A stretch of 64,000 bases of DNA from NCBI GenBank assembly GCA_003118195.1, contig BEXV01000389.1, positions 112,383 to 176,382 on the forward strand, read 5' to 3'. The stretch is from Hemicentrotus pulcherrimus. Lineage: Eukaryota; Echinodermata; Echinoidea; Camarodonta; Strongylocentrotidae. Below, in pieces: positions 60,901 to 64,000 of this stretch. Below the pieces are notes generated by a model that searched no databases, was not told the DNA's origin, and saw only the letters and a list, made by a program, of their open reading frames with translations. The position numbers and the translations under genes are program-made. Each line of letters opens with the position of its first letter. Within the stretch, counting starts at the first letter, position 1.

Positions 60901-63767
60901 TAGATTTATAATTATTATGAATTAATTTGTAAATTCTTCATAAGCCATGATTGTATTGTACCCACATGAAGGGGTTCACCTTTGTATGTGTATACTGTAA
61001 CGATGTAATGTTTTTTTTTTTATATTGAAATCCATATAATTATATATTTCTCAATTGATGACTCTCTGAATTCTAAATGAAATAGAACTCATACATAATG
61101 ATGTATATTCTTTCCAATCTCTTTTTGGTTTGTTATAGATATGAACAAGTGTGCATTCCATCCTTGCACAAATGGAGCTGAGTGTACAAACATGGGACTA
61201 GACTACTCATGTACATGTCCAGTGGGATTTACCGGCAAGAATTGTTCAATGGGTGAGTTTATGTAAAGTCTTGATGTAAATGCACAGTAATGTCATGACT
61301 GAAACTACCGTAAAAAAATGAGCTGTAATCTCCAGGTAAAAACCTATCTATTCCATTTACGATCCCCCTGTTTTAATGGGAAATCTTCTCATGATAATCC
61401 TTCAAACAAACCGACTTTTCTATCGAAAGAAACGTTTTGCTTTGGTTTTTTTCTAATATTGAGCACAAAATATTTTGTTTTAATAGAAGCATATCAAAAT
61501 GTTTTTGTGAAGTCGTTACCATACAATCGTAAGTATTTTTCTAATTAGGTTTTCATTCCACTCAAGTTTTGTATTTAGTTAAAAAAATAAATGATACAAA
61601 AAATATTTCTATTCACACTAATATCCCACTCGGAGAGAAAAAAAAAAGGCTTAATAGTACTTCTCCAGGCAAATTTATTTATATATCTTTTTTTCCATAT
61701 GTACTGATATTTCAAATTGTCACAAAGCATAATATATATAGAATCATAATGCATCTATTTTTTGTTTTTGAACAGAAATCGATGAATGTGCTTCAAATCC
61801 CTGCCAGAATGGAGGCTCATGTCAAGATCTTATCGGAGCTTACGTGTGTATCTGCGCAAATTGCTTCACGGGCATCAACTGTGATCAAGGTACGAGGGTT
61901 GTCTGCTGTTAAACACCGTTTATCACAATTTGATATTGATGAGAATAGCTACATTAACATTAGACACAAATCCATCACAGAGGATACTCATGGCGCTTAA
62001 TACAGTAGTTCCATCATCACCTTGGCACTCAAAGCATCGAGGAAATGAAATTACTTTGATGCTTCGTGATGTACAATCTGATGACGTAGCTAGTACACCA
62101 CGACACCTGTACTTCTAGACACGGTCATTCTGCTCCTTGTGAACTCAACACCTACAGTGGGACTTTAAGTTTGTGATTATAGTATGATCAATCAAAGAAG
62201 GATAATGATACCGATGTTTCATAGGAATTTTCATTCCTACTAAGTAATTTACAGCATACCGTAACTGGATTTGACGTTATTGCCTAGACCGTTAGCTATA
62301 AAGCCCGATAATAAATTCGCTTAGGTATAATCAGAGAAATAATGTTGTCTTTACATTTATTTAGAGTTTTGAGTTCAATCTTTTTAATCCCTAAAAACAA
62401 AACCCAAACCCAATTGTTATTCTCCAATATTTAACTAATGTCACCAATTAAACCCAAGCACGTTTTTTAATTTCCCTTTACCTAGCTCCCGTCACTGAAT
62501 CCTGCATCAAGAATGTCTGTGAGAACAGCGGAGAATGTTCCTTCTATGATGGATACTTCACATGTACATGCCAAGATGGATACTCTGGTAGCTACTGCGA
62601 GAAAGGTAAATATTAAAGCATCATTCTACCTGCCCTCTATTCTAATAACAAGAGTGACAAACTTAAGATGGTTAATTTCCCGAAGTTTCGTTTTATCGGG
62701 AAATAATTACCTATTTTAGTTATTACAGCATATAATTTCCGGAATTCATAGAATTCTATTCACGTGAGCTTTCCTAAACGTATGTTTAGTAGTGAAAACT
62801 TGTGACATGGCATCGGGAAGCCCTTTGTTTTCTTCCTCTACATCCGTTAATGTGAGTCAAAGGGAGAGATGAAGATAAAGAAACTCTCCCCCAAAACCTC
62901 CCCTCGCTCGATCACTCTAATTAATAATACCTCATACTATAGTAAGACCAAGATGCCTCAGTTCTCTTTAACTACCTATACACATATTTAGTGTTAATGG
63001 TGGCTCTTTTAATAAAATGTATAACAATATATTTTTCTTCTTAGATTTTGATTTCTGTCGCGATGCACCATGTCTGAATGGCGGTACATGTACCAGTCAA
63101 AATGAAACATTCTCTTGTGACTGCCCGGATAACTACATTGGAATTACCTGTTCAATTCAGGGTAAGTGATTTGCAGTTCTATACACCTTTTACGCCAATT
63201 CCATTTGCAACAATTGCCCATATTGTTGTATCGTAACCCTTTCAATAGCCTGATTAATAGTCTGCGTGTGTACAGTTACTTGTACATGCATATCACAACA
63301 TCTTGATCAGTTAGCTACTTTCATCTAAAATATCGTAGTAAAACGAGCGGCCTGCTTTGCAATACTAGAACATTTGAGAAAAAGTCTCAATTAATGAATG
63401 ATTTTGTTTGAGTAGTAGCAGCAGCAGCAGGGGTAGAAGTGATCGTGGTAGTAGTATTAGTACTGGTACTATTATTTGTATTAGTAGTAGTAGTAGCGAA
63501 AAAGGAGTAATATTGGTGGTGGTGGTAGTAGTAGTACTGGTAATAGTGGTAGTAGTAGTACTAGTTATAGAGATGGTGGTGATAGTTATAGCAGTGGTGG
63601 TAGTAACAGAAATAGTAATTGTTGCCTTTTCTGCATCTTTTCCATTGCAGTAACATTGTCCTGTGTACATGCGAACCCGTGTCAAAATGGCGCCCTCTGC
63701 ACCTACATCGATGAAAGCTATCTATGTTCCTGTCCCTCAGGCATCACGGGTGAATTCTGTGAAACAA
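21389..63767 (+). CDS. Gene B: fibropellin-like protein with 54 EGF and 2 CUB domains (5' part, 53 exons)
   Basis: The order is signal peptide, EGF 1, CUB 1, EGF 2-48, CUB 2, EGF 49-54, continuing past the window. All internal exons are phase 1 at both ends. By my count 43 of 54 EGF domains carry x-[DN]-E-C Ca-binding leaders, nearly all before CUB 2. Such arrays form stiff Ca-stabilised rods in extracellular proteins. Signal peptide - EGF - CUB - EGF array is the N-terminal layout of the sea-urchin fibropellins of the apical lamina; those have about 20 EGF domains and end in an avidin-like domain. Here the array is more than twice as long, a second CUB follows, and no avidin-like domain is seen in the window. 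EGF 1 contains an in-frame TGA, so either that exon is skipped, the allele or gene is broken, or the base is wrong. Confidence 0.85.
21459..27278 (+). other. First intron of gene B
   Basis: 5.8 kb between the signal-peptide exon and EGF 1, the longest intron in the window. I found no EGF, CUB or other coding signature on either strand. It holds a TA microsatellite (23143-23174) and AT-rich unique sequence. Long first introns often carry enhancers, but none can be recognised here. Confidence 0.65.
23143..23174. repeat. (TA)n microsatellite followed by (CA)n
   Basis: About 16 TA units and then acacacac in intron 1 of gene B. Confidence 0.9.
27279..27392 (+). CDS. Gene B exon 2, EGF 1, with in-frame TGA
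   Basis: 114 bp, phase 1/1. [24 protein letters not shown], then TGA (27351-27353), then [14 protein letters not shown]. The domain is otherwise intact. TGA stands exactly at Cys5, where TGT or TGC is expected. Splice sites are good (ctccag; GTAAGA at 27393). Because the exon is symmetric, skipping it would keep the frame into the CUB exon. Confidence 0.8.
27467..27966. repeat. Long (GTA)n/(TAG)n compound microsatellite
   Basis: About 500 bp of mostly GTA/TAG triplets on the + strand, with blocks of GTG and GCA. Three frames on each strand stay open for long runs only because the repeat is trinucleotide. Confidence 0.95.
28237..28360. mobile_element. Foldback (hairpin) element
   Basis: Two arms of about 56 bp (28237-28292 and 28305-28360) are near-perfect inverted repeats around a 12-bp loop. 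Shared blocks are tcacaccctggaca and ggctgctagcttccgctt. The arms contain a gtgac/gtcac end. It looks like a MITE or foldback transposon and would form a long RNA hairpin in the gene B pre-mRNA. Confidence 0.75.
29356..29694 (+). CDS. Gene B exon, CUB domain 1
   Basis: 339 bp in one exon, phase 1/1. [72 protein letters not shown]. The CUB pattern (C...YP..Y....C) and the final F.SD....GF strand are clear. Only two cysteines are present, so the second CUB disulphide is absent. IEDF and NKDV could supply acidic Ca ligands. Donor GTAAGT at 29695. Confidence 0.9.
30143..30256 (+). CDS. Gene B exon, EGF 2
   Basis: 114 bp, phase 1/1. [16 protein letters not shown], then [14 protein letters not shown]. 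The leader DGDD is not a full Ca motif. It matches the O-glucose, O-fucose and O-GlcNAc consensus patterns. The donor GTTCGT at 30257 is weak. Confidence 0.88.
30823..30936 (+). CDS. Gene B exon, EGF 3 (Ca-binding)
   Basis: 114 bp, phase 1/1. [35 protein letters not shown]. Full Ca-binding signature; NSG replaces NGG. Donor GTAAGA at 30937. Confidence 0.93.
31020..31145. repeat. AAT/GAT low-complexity tract
   Basis: Imperfect AAT and GAT triplets (gatgataataataataat) in an intron of gene B. No coding signal. Confidence 0.7.
31636..31746 (+). CDS. Gene B exon, EGF 4 (Ca-binding, short loop)
   Basis: 111 bp, phase 1/1. [34 protein letters not shown]. One codon shorter than its neighbours in the Cys2-Cys3 loop (QNGV), which removes any O-fucose site. 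Donor GTAAGT at 31747. Confidence 0.93.
32360..32473 (+). CDS. Gene B exon, EGF 5 (Ca-binding)
   Basis: 114 bp, phase 1/1. [36 protein letters not shown]-glucose and O-fucose consensus sites present. Donor GTAAGA at 32474. Confidence 0.93.
33047..33160 (+). CDS. Gene B exon, EGF 6 (Ca-binding)
   Basis: 114 bp, phase 1/1. [38 protein letters not shown] as in EGF 5, which suggests a local duplication. Donor GTGAGC at 33161. Confidence 0.93.
33320..33344. repeat. (TA)n microsatellite
   Basis: About 12 TA units in an intron of gene B. Confidence 0.9.
33989..34102 (+). CDS. Gene B exon, EGF 7 (Ca-binding)
   Basis: 114 bp, phase 1/1. [37 protein letters not shown]. Donor GTGAGT at 34103. Confidence 0.93.
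34695..34808 (+). CDS. Gene B exon, EGF 8 (Ca-binding)
   Basis: 114 bp, phase 1/1. [40 protein letters not shown]-like element begins 30 bp inside the following intron. The donor GTACAT at 34809 is weak. Confidence 0.92.
   Translation: MSTSAPACHVKMAVYVPMESMVMYAHAQQDMKEITAN
34839..34984. mobile_element. MITE-like inverted-repeat element
   Basis: The left end gggcccgtttcacaaagcct and the right end, in reverse complement gggcgtttcacaaaact, are inverted repeats; an inner pair (tgacaaatgacaa and ttgtcatttgtc) extends the fold. Same family type as 2214-2336. Non-coding. Confidence 0.65.
35534..35647 (+). CDS. Gene B exon, EGF 9 (Ca-binding)
   Basis: 114 bp, phase 1/1. [35 protein letters not shown]. 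Donor GTAATT at 35648 is weak. Confidence 0.92.
35746..35761. repeat. (GA)n microsatellite in a purine-rich intron
   Basis: About eight GA units; the surrounding 150 bp are purine-rich and end at an ambiguous base (35855) followed by eight G. Confidence 0.8.
36094..36204 (+). CDS. Gene B exon, EGF 10 (Ca-binding, short loop)
   Basis: 111 bp, phase 1/1. [34 protein letters not shown]. One-codon shorter Cys2-Cys3 loop (VNGD). Donor GTGAGT at 36205. Confidence 0.93.
36715..36828 (+). CDS. Gene B exon, EGF 11 (Ca-binding)
   Basis: 114 bp, phase 1/1. [35 protein letters not shown]. Donor GTAAGC at 36829. Confidence 0.93.
   Translation: MLTNVPVTLARTEGCVMTWSTGILVIAYQDTPGYSVK
37229..37339 (+). CDS. 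Gene B exon, EGF 12 (Ca-binding, short loop)
   Basis: 111 bp, phase 1/1. [34 protein letters not shown]. One-codon shorter Cys2-Cys3 loop (MNGL). Donor GTAAGT at 37340. Confidence 0.93.
37939..38028. repeat. 18-bp tandem repeat, five copies
   Basis: Units of catgatatcattattata start at 37939, 37957, 37975, 37993 and 38011, with almost no divergence. Each contains the 10-bp palindrome atgatatcat (changed in the third copy). It ends 45 bp before the exon of EGF 13. Confidence 0.92.
38074..38187 (+). CDS. Gene B exon, EGF 13 (Ca-binding)
   Basis: 114 bp, phase 1/1. [36 protein letters not shown]-glucose, O-fucose and O-GlcNAc patterns are all present. Donor GTATGC at 38188. Confidence 0.93.
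38570..38803. repeat. Two-copy intronic duplication carrying acceptor-like sites
   Basis: A block starting cgtaacac...attaagctcaaaatg and ending caaatcacaagt..tatgatga is present twice in tandem (about 38570-38692 and 38693-38803). Each copy has a pyrimidine tract plus cag or acag (38612-38613 and 38736-38737) that imitates an EGF exon acceptor. The first copy also carries a (TA)n run. Confidence 0.7.
38817..39044 (+). CDS. Gene B exon, EGF 14 and 15 in one exon
   Basis: 228 bp, phase 1/1, two Ca-binding domains without an intron between. First: [16 protein letters not shown] to [10 protein letters not shown]. Second: [16 protein letters not shown] to [10 protein letters not shown]. The linker is QIDID. 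Donor GTAAGC at 39045. Confidence 0.94.
39468..39581 (+). CDS. Gene B exon, EGF 16 (Ca-binding)
   Basis: 114 bp, phase 1/1. [37 protein letters not shown]. Donor GTAAGA at 39582. Confidence 0.93.
40025..40138 (+). CDS. Gene B exon, EGF 17 (Ca-binding)
   Basis: 114 bp, phase 1/1. [35 protein letters not shown]. Donor GTAATA at 40139 is weak. Confidence 0.92.
40745..40858 (+). CDS. Gene B exon, EGF 18 (Ca-binding)
   Basis: 114 bp, phase 1/1. [38 protein letters not shown] replaces NGG. The acceptor is gaaag after a T-rich tract. Donor GTAAGT at 40859. Confidence 0.92.
41833..42057 (+). CDS. Gene B exon, EGF 19 and 20 in one exon
   Basis: 225 bp, phase 1/1. EGF 19: [16 protein letters not shown] to [13 protein letters not shown] 20: [15 protein letters not shown] to [10 protein letters not shown]; it has the one-codon shorter Cys2-Cys3 loop. 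Linker SVDIN. EGF 19 has O-glucose and O-fucose sites. Donor GTATGT at 42058. Confidence 0.94.
42480..42593 (+). CDS. Gene B exon, EGF 21 (Ca-binding)
   Basis: 114 bp, phase 1/1. [38 protein letters not shown]-glucose and O-fucose sites. The acceptor cttaaaag is atypical (purines at -4 to -6). Donor GTGAGC at 42594. Confidence 0.9.
42783..42862. mobile_element. Possible short inverted-repeat element
   Basis: ttaacccgttg at the left and caatgggttaa at the right are 11-bp inverted repeats about 80 bp apart. The ttaaccc end is also seen near 15267. Weak evidence. Confidence 0.35.
43213..43326 (+). CDS. Gene B exon, EGF 22 (Ca-binding)
   Basis: 114 bp, phase 1/1. [36 protein letters not shown]-glucose and O-fucose sites. 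Donor GTAAGT at 43327. Confidence 0.93.
43839..43952 (+). CDS. Gene B exon, EGF 23 (Ca-binding)
   Basis: 114 bp, phase 1/1. [35 protein letters not shown]. Donor GTAAGA at 43953. Confidence 0.93.
44388..44501 (+). CDS. Gene B exon, EGF 24 (Ca-binding)
   Basis: 114 bp, phase 1/1. [36 protein letters not shown]-glucose, O-fucose and O-GlcNAc patterns are all present. The acceptor is tgaag. Donor GTAAAA at 44502. Confidence 0.91.
   Translation, partial: KSTSVPVVLARMEGLVLMGQTASPVTVPQAGRVPSAN
44541..45159. mobile_element. Non-autonomous inverted-repeat transposon, about 620 bp
   Basis: Terminal inverted repeats of about 53 bp (44541-44593 and 45107-45159): both ends read ctgttggtc.taatggt.ga followed by ataattatttttaccccaat and then tattgaatgatt, with three or four mismatches. 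The interior has no transposase-like frame. It lies 40 bp after EGF 24. Confidence 0.75.
45583..45601. repeat. (TA)n microsatellite
   Basis: About nine TA units, 35 bp before the exon of EGF 25. Confidence 0.85.
45635..45748 (+). CDS. Gene B exon, EGF 25 (Ca-binding)
   Basis: 114 bp, phase 1/1. [35 protein letters not shown]. Donor GTAAGA at 45749. Confidence 0.93.
46136..46249 (+). CDS. Gene B exon, EGF 26
   Basis: 114 bp, phase 1/1. [35 protein letters not shown]. The leader DRQE departs from the Ca consensus (Q for D or N). The codons look more GC-rich than in its neighbours. The donor GTCCGT at 46250 is weak. Confidence 0.89.
46629..46742 (+). CDS. Gene B exon, EGF 27 (Ca-binding)
   Basis: 114 bp, phase 1/1. 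[36 protein letters not shown]-glucose and O-fucose sites. Donor GTAAGT at 46743. Confidence 0.93.
47098..47211 (+). CDS. Gene B exon, EGF 28 (Ca-binding)
   Basis: 114 bp, phase 1/1. [38 protein letters not shown]-glucose and O-fucose sites. The donor GTTAAA at 47212 is one of the weakest in the gene. Confidence 0.9.
48042..48155 (+). CDS. Gene B exon, EGF 29
   Basis: 114 bp, phase 1/1. [35 protein letters not shown]. The leader DIPEC has proline in place of the Ca-ligand D or N, so Ca binding is doubtful. Donor GTAAGA at 48156. Confidence 0.92.
48647..48760 (+). CDS. Gene B exon, EGF 30 (Ca-binding)
   Basis: 114 bp, phase 1/1. [35 protein letters not shown]. Donor GTACAA at 48761 is weak. 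Confidence 0.92.
49105..49352 (+). mobile_element. tRNA-derived SINE
   Basis: A perfect RNA polymerase III A box (tggtatagtgg, 49110-49120) and a near-perfect B box (gattcgaatcc, 49154-49164) are 44 bp apart. A unique body follows, and the element ends in cattattatt. The tRNA-like head lacks a full cloverleaf, so it is not a tRNA gene. It lies between EGF 30 and EGF 31 in gene-sense orientation. Confidence 0.8.
49482..49595 (+). CDS. Gene B exon, EGF 31 (Ca-binding)
   Basis: 114 bp, phase 1/1. [35 protein letters not shown]. Donor GTAAAT at 49596. Confidence 0.93.
   Translation: MSTSARAVLVLTGEFVQIRLTCIHVNVLAAGPESTAN
49938..50051 (+). CDS. Gene B exon, EGF 32 (Ca-binding)
   Basis: 114 bp, phase 1/1. 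[36 protein letters not shown]-glucose and O-fucose sites. Donor GTATGT at 50052. Confidence 0.93.
50427..50654 (+). CDS. Gene B exon, EGF 33 and 34 in one exon
   Basis: 228 bp, phase 1/1. EGF 33: [16 protein letters not shown] to [13 protein letters not shown] 34: [16 protein letters not shown] to [10 protein letters not shown]. Linker ETDIN. The acceptor cttcaag gives a glycine at the junction, so the leader of EGF 33 lacks the first acidic ligand. Donor GTAGGC at 50655. Confidence 0.92.
50916..50942 (+). other. G-rich tract with quadruplex potential
   Basis: Four G runs (10, 3, 5 and 5) lie within 27 bp on the sense strand, so the stretch could form an intramolecular quadruplex in DNA or in the intron RNA. 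Confidence 0.7.
51366..51479 (+). CDS. Gene B exon, EGF 35 (Ca-binding)
   Basis: 114 bp, phase 1/1. [35 protein letters not shown]. Donor GTAAGG at 51480. Confidence 0.93.
52310..52423 (+). CDS. Gene B exon, EGF 36, followed by a GC donor
   Basis: 114 bp, phase 1/1. [35 protein letters not shown]. It lacks the Ca leader and is the only domain of EGF 1-47 without the O-glucose consensus. The intron starts GCAAGT at 52424, a GC-AG intron whose other donor bases are ideal. Confidence 0.9.
52929..53042 (+). CDS. Gene B exon, EGF 37 (Ca-binding)
   Basis: 114 bp, phase 1/1. [40 protein letters not shown] replaces the conserved NGG. Donor GTCAGT at 53043 is weak. Confidence 0.91.
53438..53551 (+). 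CDS. Gene B exon, EGF 38 (Ca-binding)
   Basis: 114 bp, phase 1/1. [35 protein letters not shown]. Donor GTAAGC at 53552. Confidence 0.93.
54010..54123 (+). CDS. Gene B exon, EGF 39 (Ca-binding)
   Basis: 114 bp, phase 1/1. [35 protein letters not shown]. Donor GTATGT at 54124. Confidence 0.92.
54672..54785 (+). CDS. Gene B exon, EGF 40 (Ca-binding)
   Basis: 114 bp, phase 1/1. [35 protein letters not shown]. Donor GTAAGA at 54786. Confidence 0.93.
55554..55664 (+). CDS. Gene B exon, EGF 41 (short loop)
   Basis: 111 bp, phase 1/1. [34 protein letters not shown]. One-codon shorter Cys2-Cys3 loop; glycine replaces the first acidic residue of the leader. Donor GTAAGT at 55665. Confidence 0.92.
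56188..56301 (+). CDS. Gene B exon, EGF 42 (Ca-binding)
   Basis: 114 bp, phase 1/1. [36 protein letters not shown]-glucose and O-fucose sites. Donor GTAAGT at 56302. Confidence 0.93.
56694..56807 (+). CDS. Gene B exon, EGF 43 (Ca-binding)
   Basis: 114 bp, phase 1/1. [35 protein letters not shown]. Donor GTAAGG at 56808. Confidence 0.93.
56978..57006. repeat. (GT)n microsatellite
   Basis: About 13 GT units in the intron after EGF 43. Confidence 0.9.
57538..57654 (+). CDS. Gene B exon, EGF 44 (Ca-binding)
   Basis: 117 bp, phase 1/1. [36 protein letters not shown]. One extra codon in the Cys3-Cys4 loop. Donor GTGAGT at 57655. Confidence 0.92.
58191..58418 (+). CDS. Gene B exon, EGF 45 and 46 in one exon
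   Basis: 228 bp, phase 1/1. EGF 45: [16 protein letters not shown] to [10 protein letters not shown], without the Ca leader. EGF 46: [16 protein letters not shown] to [10 protein letters not shown]. Linker GTNID. Donor GTGAGT at 58419. Confidence 0.93.
   Translation, partial: KSSSAHLIPVSKERPVWKASIPSRVSVNLVTQDFFAAPTSTNARVTRARTEVLVAMLSMVSHAPVQLVTPETDAK
58995..59114 (+). CDS. Gene B exon, EGF 47 (Ca-binding)
   Basis: 120 bp, phase 1/1. [37 protein letters not shown]. Two extra residues in the Cys3-Cys4 loop. Donor GTAAGT at 59115. Confidence 0.92.
59542..59655 (+). CDS. Gene B exon, EGF 48 (Ca-binding)
   Basis: 114 bp, phase 1/1. [35 protein letters not shown]. It is the last domain before CUB 2 and lacks the O-glucose serine. 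Donor GTGAGT at 59656. Confidence 0.93.
59982..60347 (+). CDS. Gene B exon, CUB domain 2
   Basis: 366 bp in one exon, phase 1/1. [74 protein letters not shown]. Two cysteines only, as in CUB 1. The start (C-x-x-NYTL) matches the gene A CUB (CSRNYTL). Its codon use appears more GC-rich than that of the flanking introns. The donor GTTAGT at 60348 is weak. Confidence 0.92.
60707..60829 (+). CDS. Gene B exon, EGF 49
   Basis: 123 bp, phase 1/1. [16 protein letters not shown], then [16 protein letters not shown]. There is no Ca leader; the style is that of gene A domains. O-fucose site only. Donor GTAGGT at 60830. Confidence 0.9.
61139..61252 (+). CDS. Gene B exon, EGF 50
   Basis: 114 bp, phase 1/1. 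[35 protein letters not shown]. The leader DMNKC has K for E. No O-glucose site. Donor GTGAGT at 61253. Confidence 0.9.
61776..61889 (+). CDS. Gene B exon, EGF 51 with a seventh cysteine
   Basis: 114 bp, phase 1/1. [35 protein letters not shown]. An extra cysteine takes the place of the conserved glycine in the Cys5-Cys6 loop. It is the only domain after CUB 2 that keeps the Ca leader and the O-glucose site. Donor GTACGA at 61890 is weak. Confidence 0.9.
62486..62605 (+). CDS. Gene B exon, EGF 52
   Basis: 120 bp, phase 1/1. [18 protein letters not shown], then [12 protein letters not shown]. No Ca leader and no glycosylation consensus in the first loops. Donor GTAAAT at 62606. Confidence 0.9.
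63045..63161 (+). CDS. Gene B exon, EGF 53
   Basis: 117 bp, phase 1/1. [42 protein letters not shown] is a potential N-glycosylation site. Donor GTAAGT at 63162. Confidence 0.9.
63409..63610. repeat. (GTA)n/(GTG)n compound microsatellite
   Basis: About 200 bp of GTA, GCA and GTG triplets end about 40 bp before the exon of EGF 54. Same type as 27467-27966. Confidence 0.9.
63651..63767 (+). CDS. Gene B exon, EGF 54 (last exon in window)
   Basis: 117 bp, phase 1/1. [36 protein letters not shown]. One extra residue in the Cys1-Cys2 loop. The donor GTGAGT at 63768 shows that the gene continues. No stop or membrane segment is seen before 64000. Confidence 0.9.
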
Positions 63768-64000
63768 GTGAGTAAAATAACACACTAACGGAGTAAGATC
63801 GAATAAAACAATTTCCAAAGACTACATATGAATATCTGGTTTCCGACAAGGGTAGATGCAACGCAATTACATATAAAACCTAAAAGAGGATGCATTAAGC
63901 AGGCACTTTTTGTATGGATTTATAGAATACATCCTTCATGTACGATCCCGGACGTGAAAACAGGAGCAACATAAATGTAATTTTCTAGCCTCAAAATATG

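Overview
The window is eukaryotic genomic DNA: AT-rich, intron-rich, and full of microsatellites and short inverted-repeat elements. It holds most of two large, same-strand (+), multi-exon genes that encode secreted or membrane proteins built almost entirely of EGF-like domains with a few CUB domains. The order signal peptide - EGF - CUB - long array of Ca-binding EGF domains is the known N-terminal layout of the sea-urchin fibropellins. An echinoderm, most likely a sea urchin, is therefore my best guess; this is an inference and another marine invertebrate is possible. No bacterial gene, CRISPR array, rRNA or functional tRNA gene was seen.

Gene A (about 644-18407; its 5' part lies upstream of the window): 15 EGF exons, a CUB domain split over two exons, four more EGF exons, a transmembrane exon and two cytoplasmic exons. 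The stop codon lies inside an 18-bp minisatellite. The product is a type I single-pass membrane protein. Two decayed EGF exons (about 8912-8998 and 14570-14640) lie in its introns, and an assembly gap (15323-15710) may hide one more.

Intergenic region (about 18520-21260): a 190-bp TA-flanked inverted-repeat element, a purine-rich stretch and no convincing gene. A TATA-like box at 21270 precedes the start of gene B.

Gene B (21389 to beyond the window end): a signal-peptide exon, a 5.8-kb first intron, EGF 1, a single-exon CUB, then EGF 2-48 (mostly Ca-binding, one domain per exon except four double-domain exons), a second single-exon CUB, and EGF 49-54. The gene continues past 64000. EGF 1 carries an in-frame TGA exactly where its fifth cysteine should be.

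Each EGF exon in both genes starts and ends in phase 1, so whole exons can be duplicated, lost or skipped without changing frame. The domains after the second CUB of gene B resemble those of gene A more than they resemble the upstream array of gene B, so the two genes look like head-to-tail paralogues of one architecture. Notch-type glycosylation consensus sites are dense. Introns contain only repeats: several MITE-like elements, a tRNA-derived SINE, a foldback element, (GTA)n tracts and a set of poly-G runs that all lie on the gene-sense strand.
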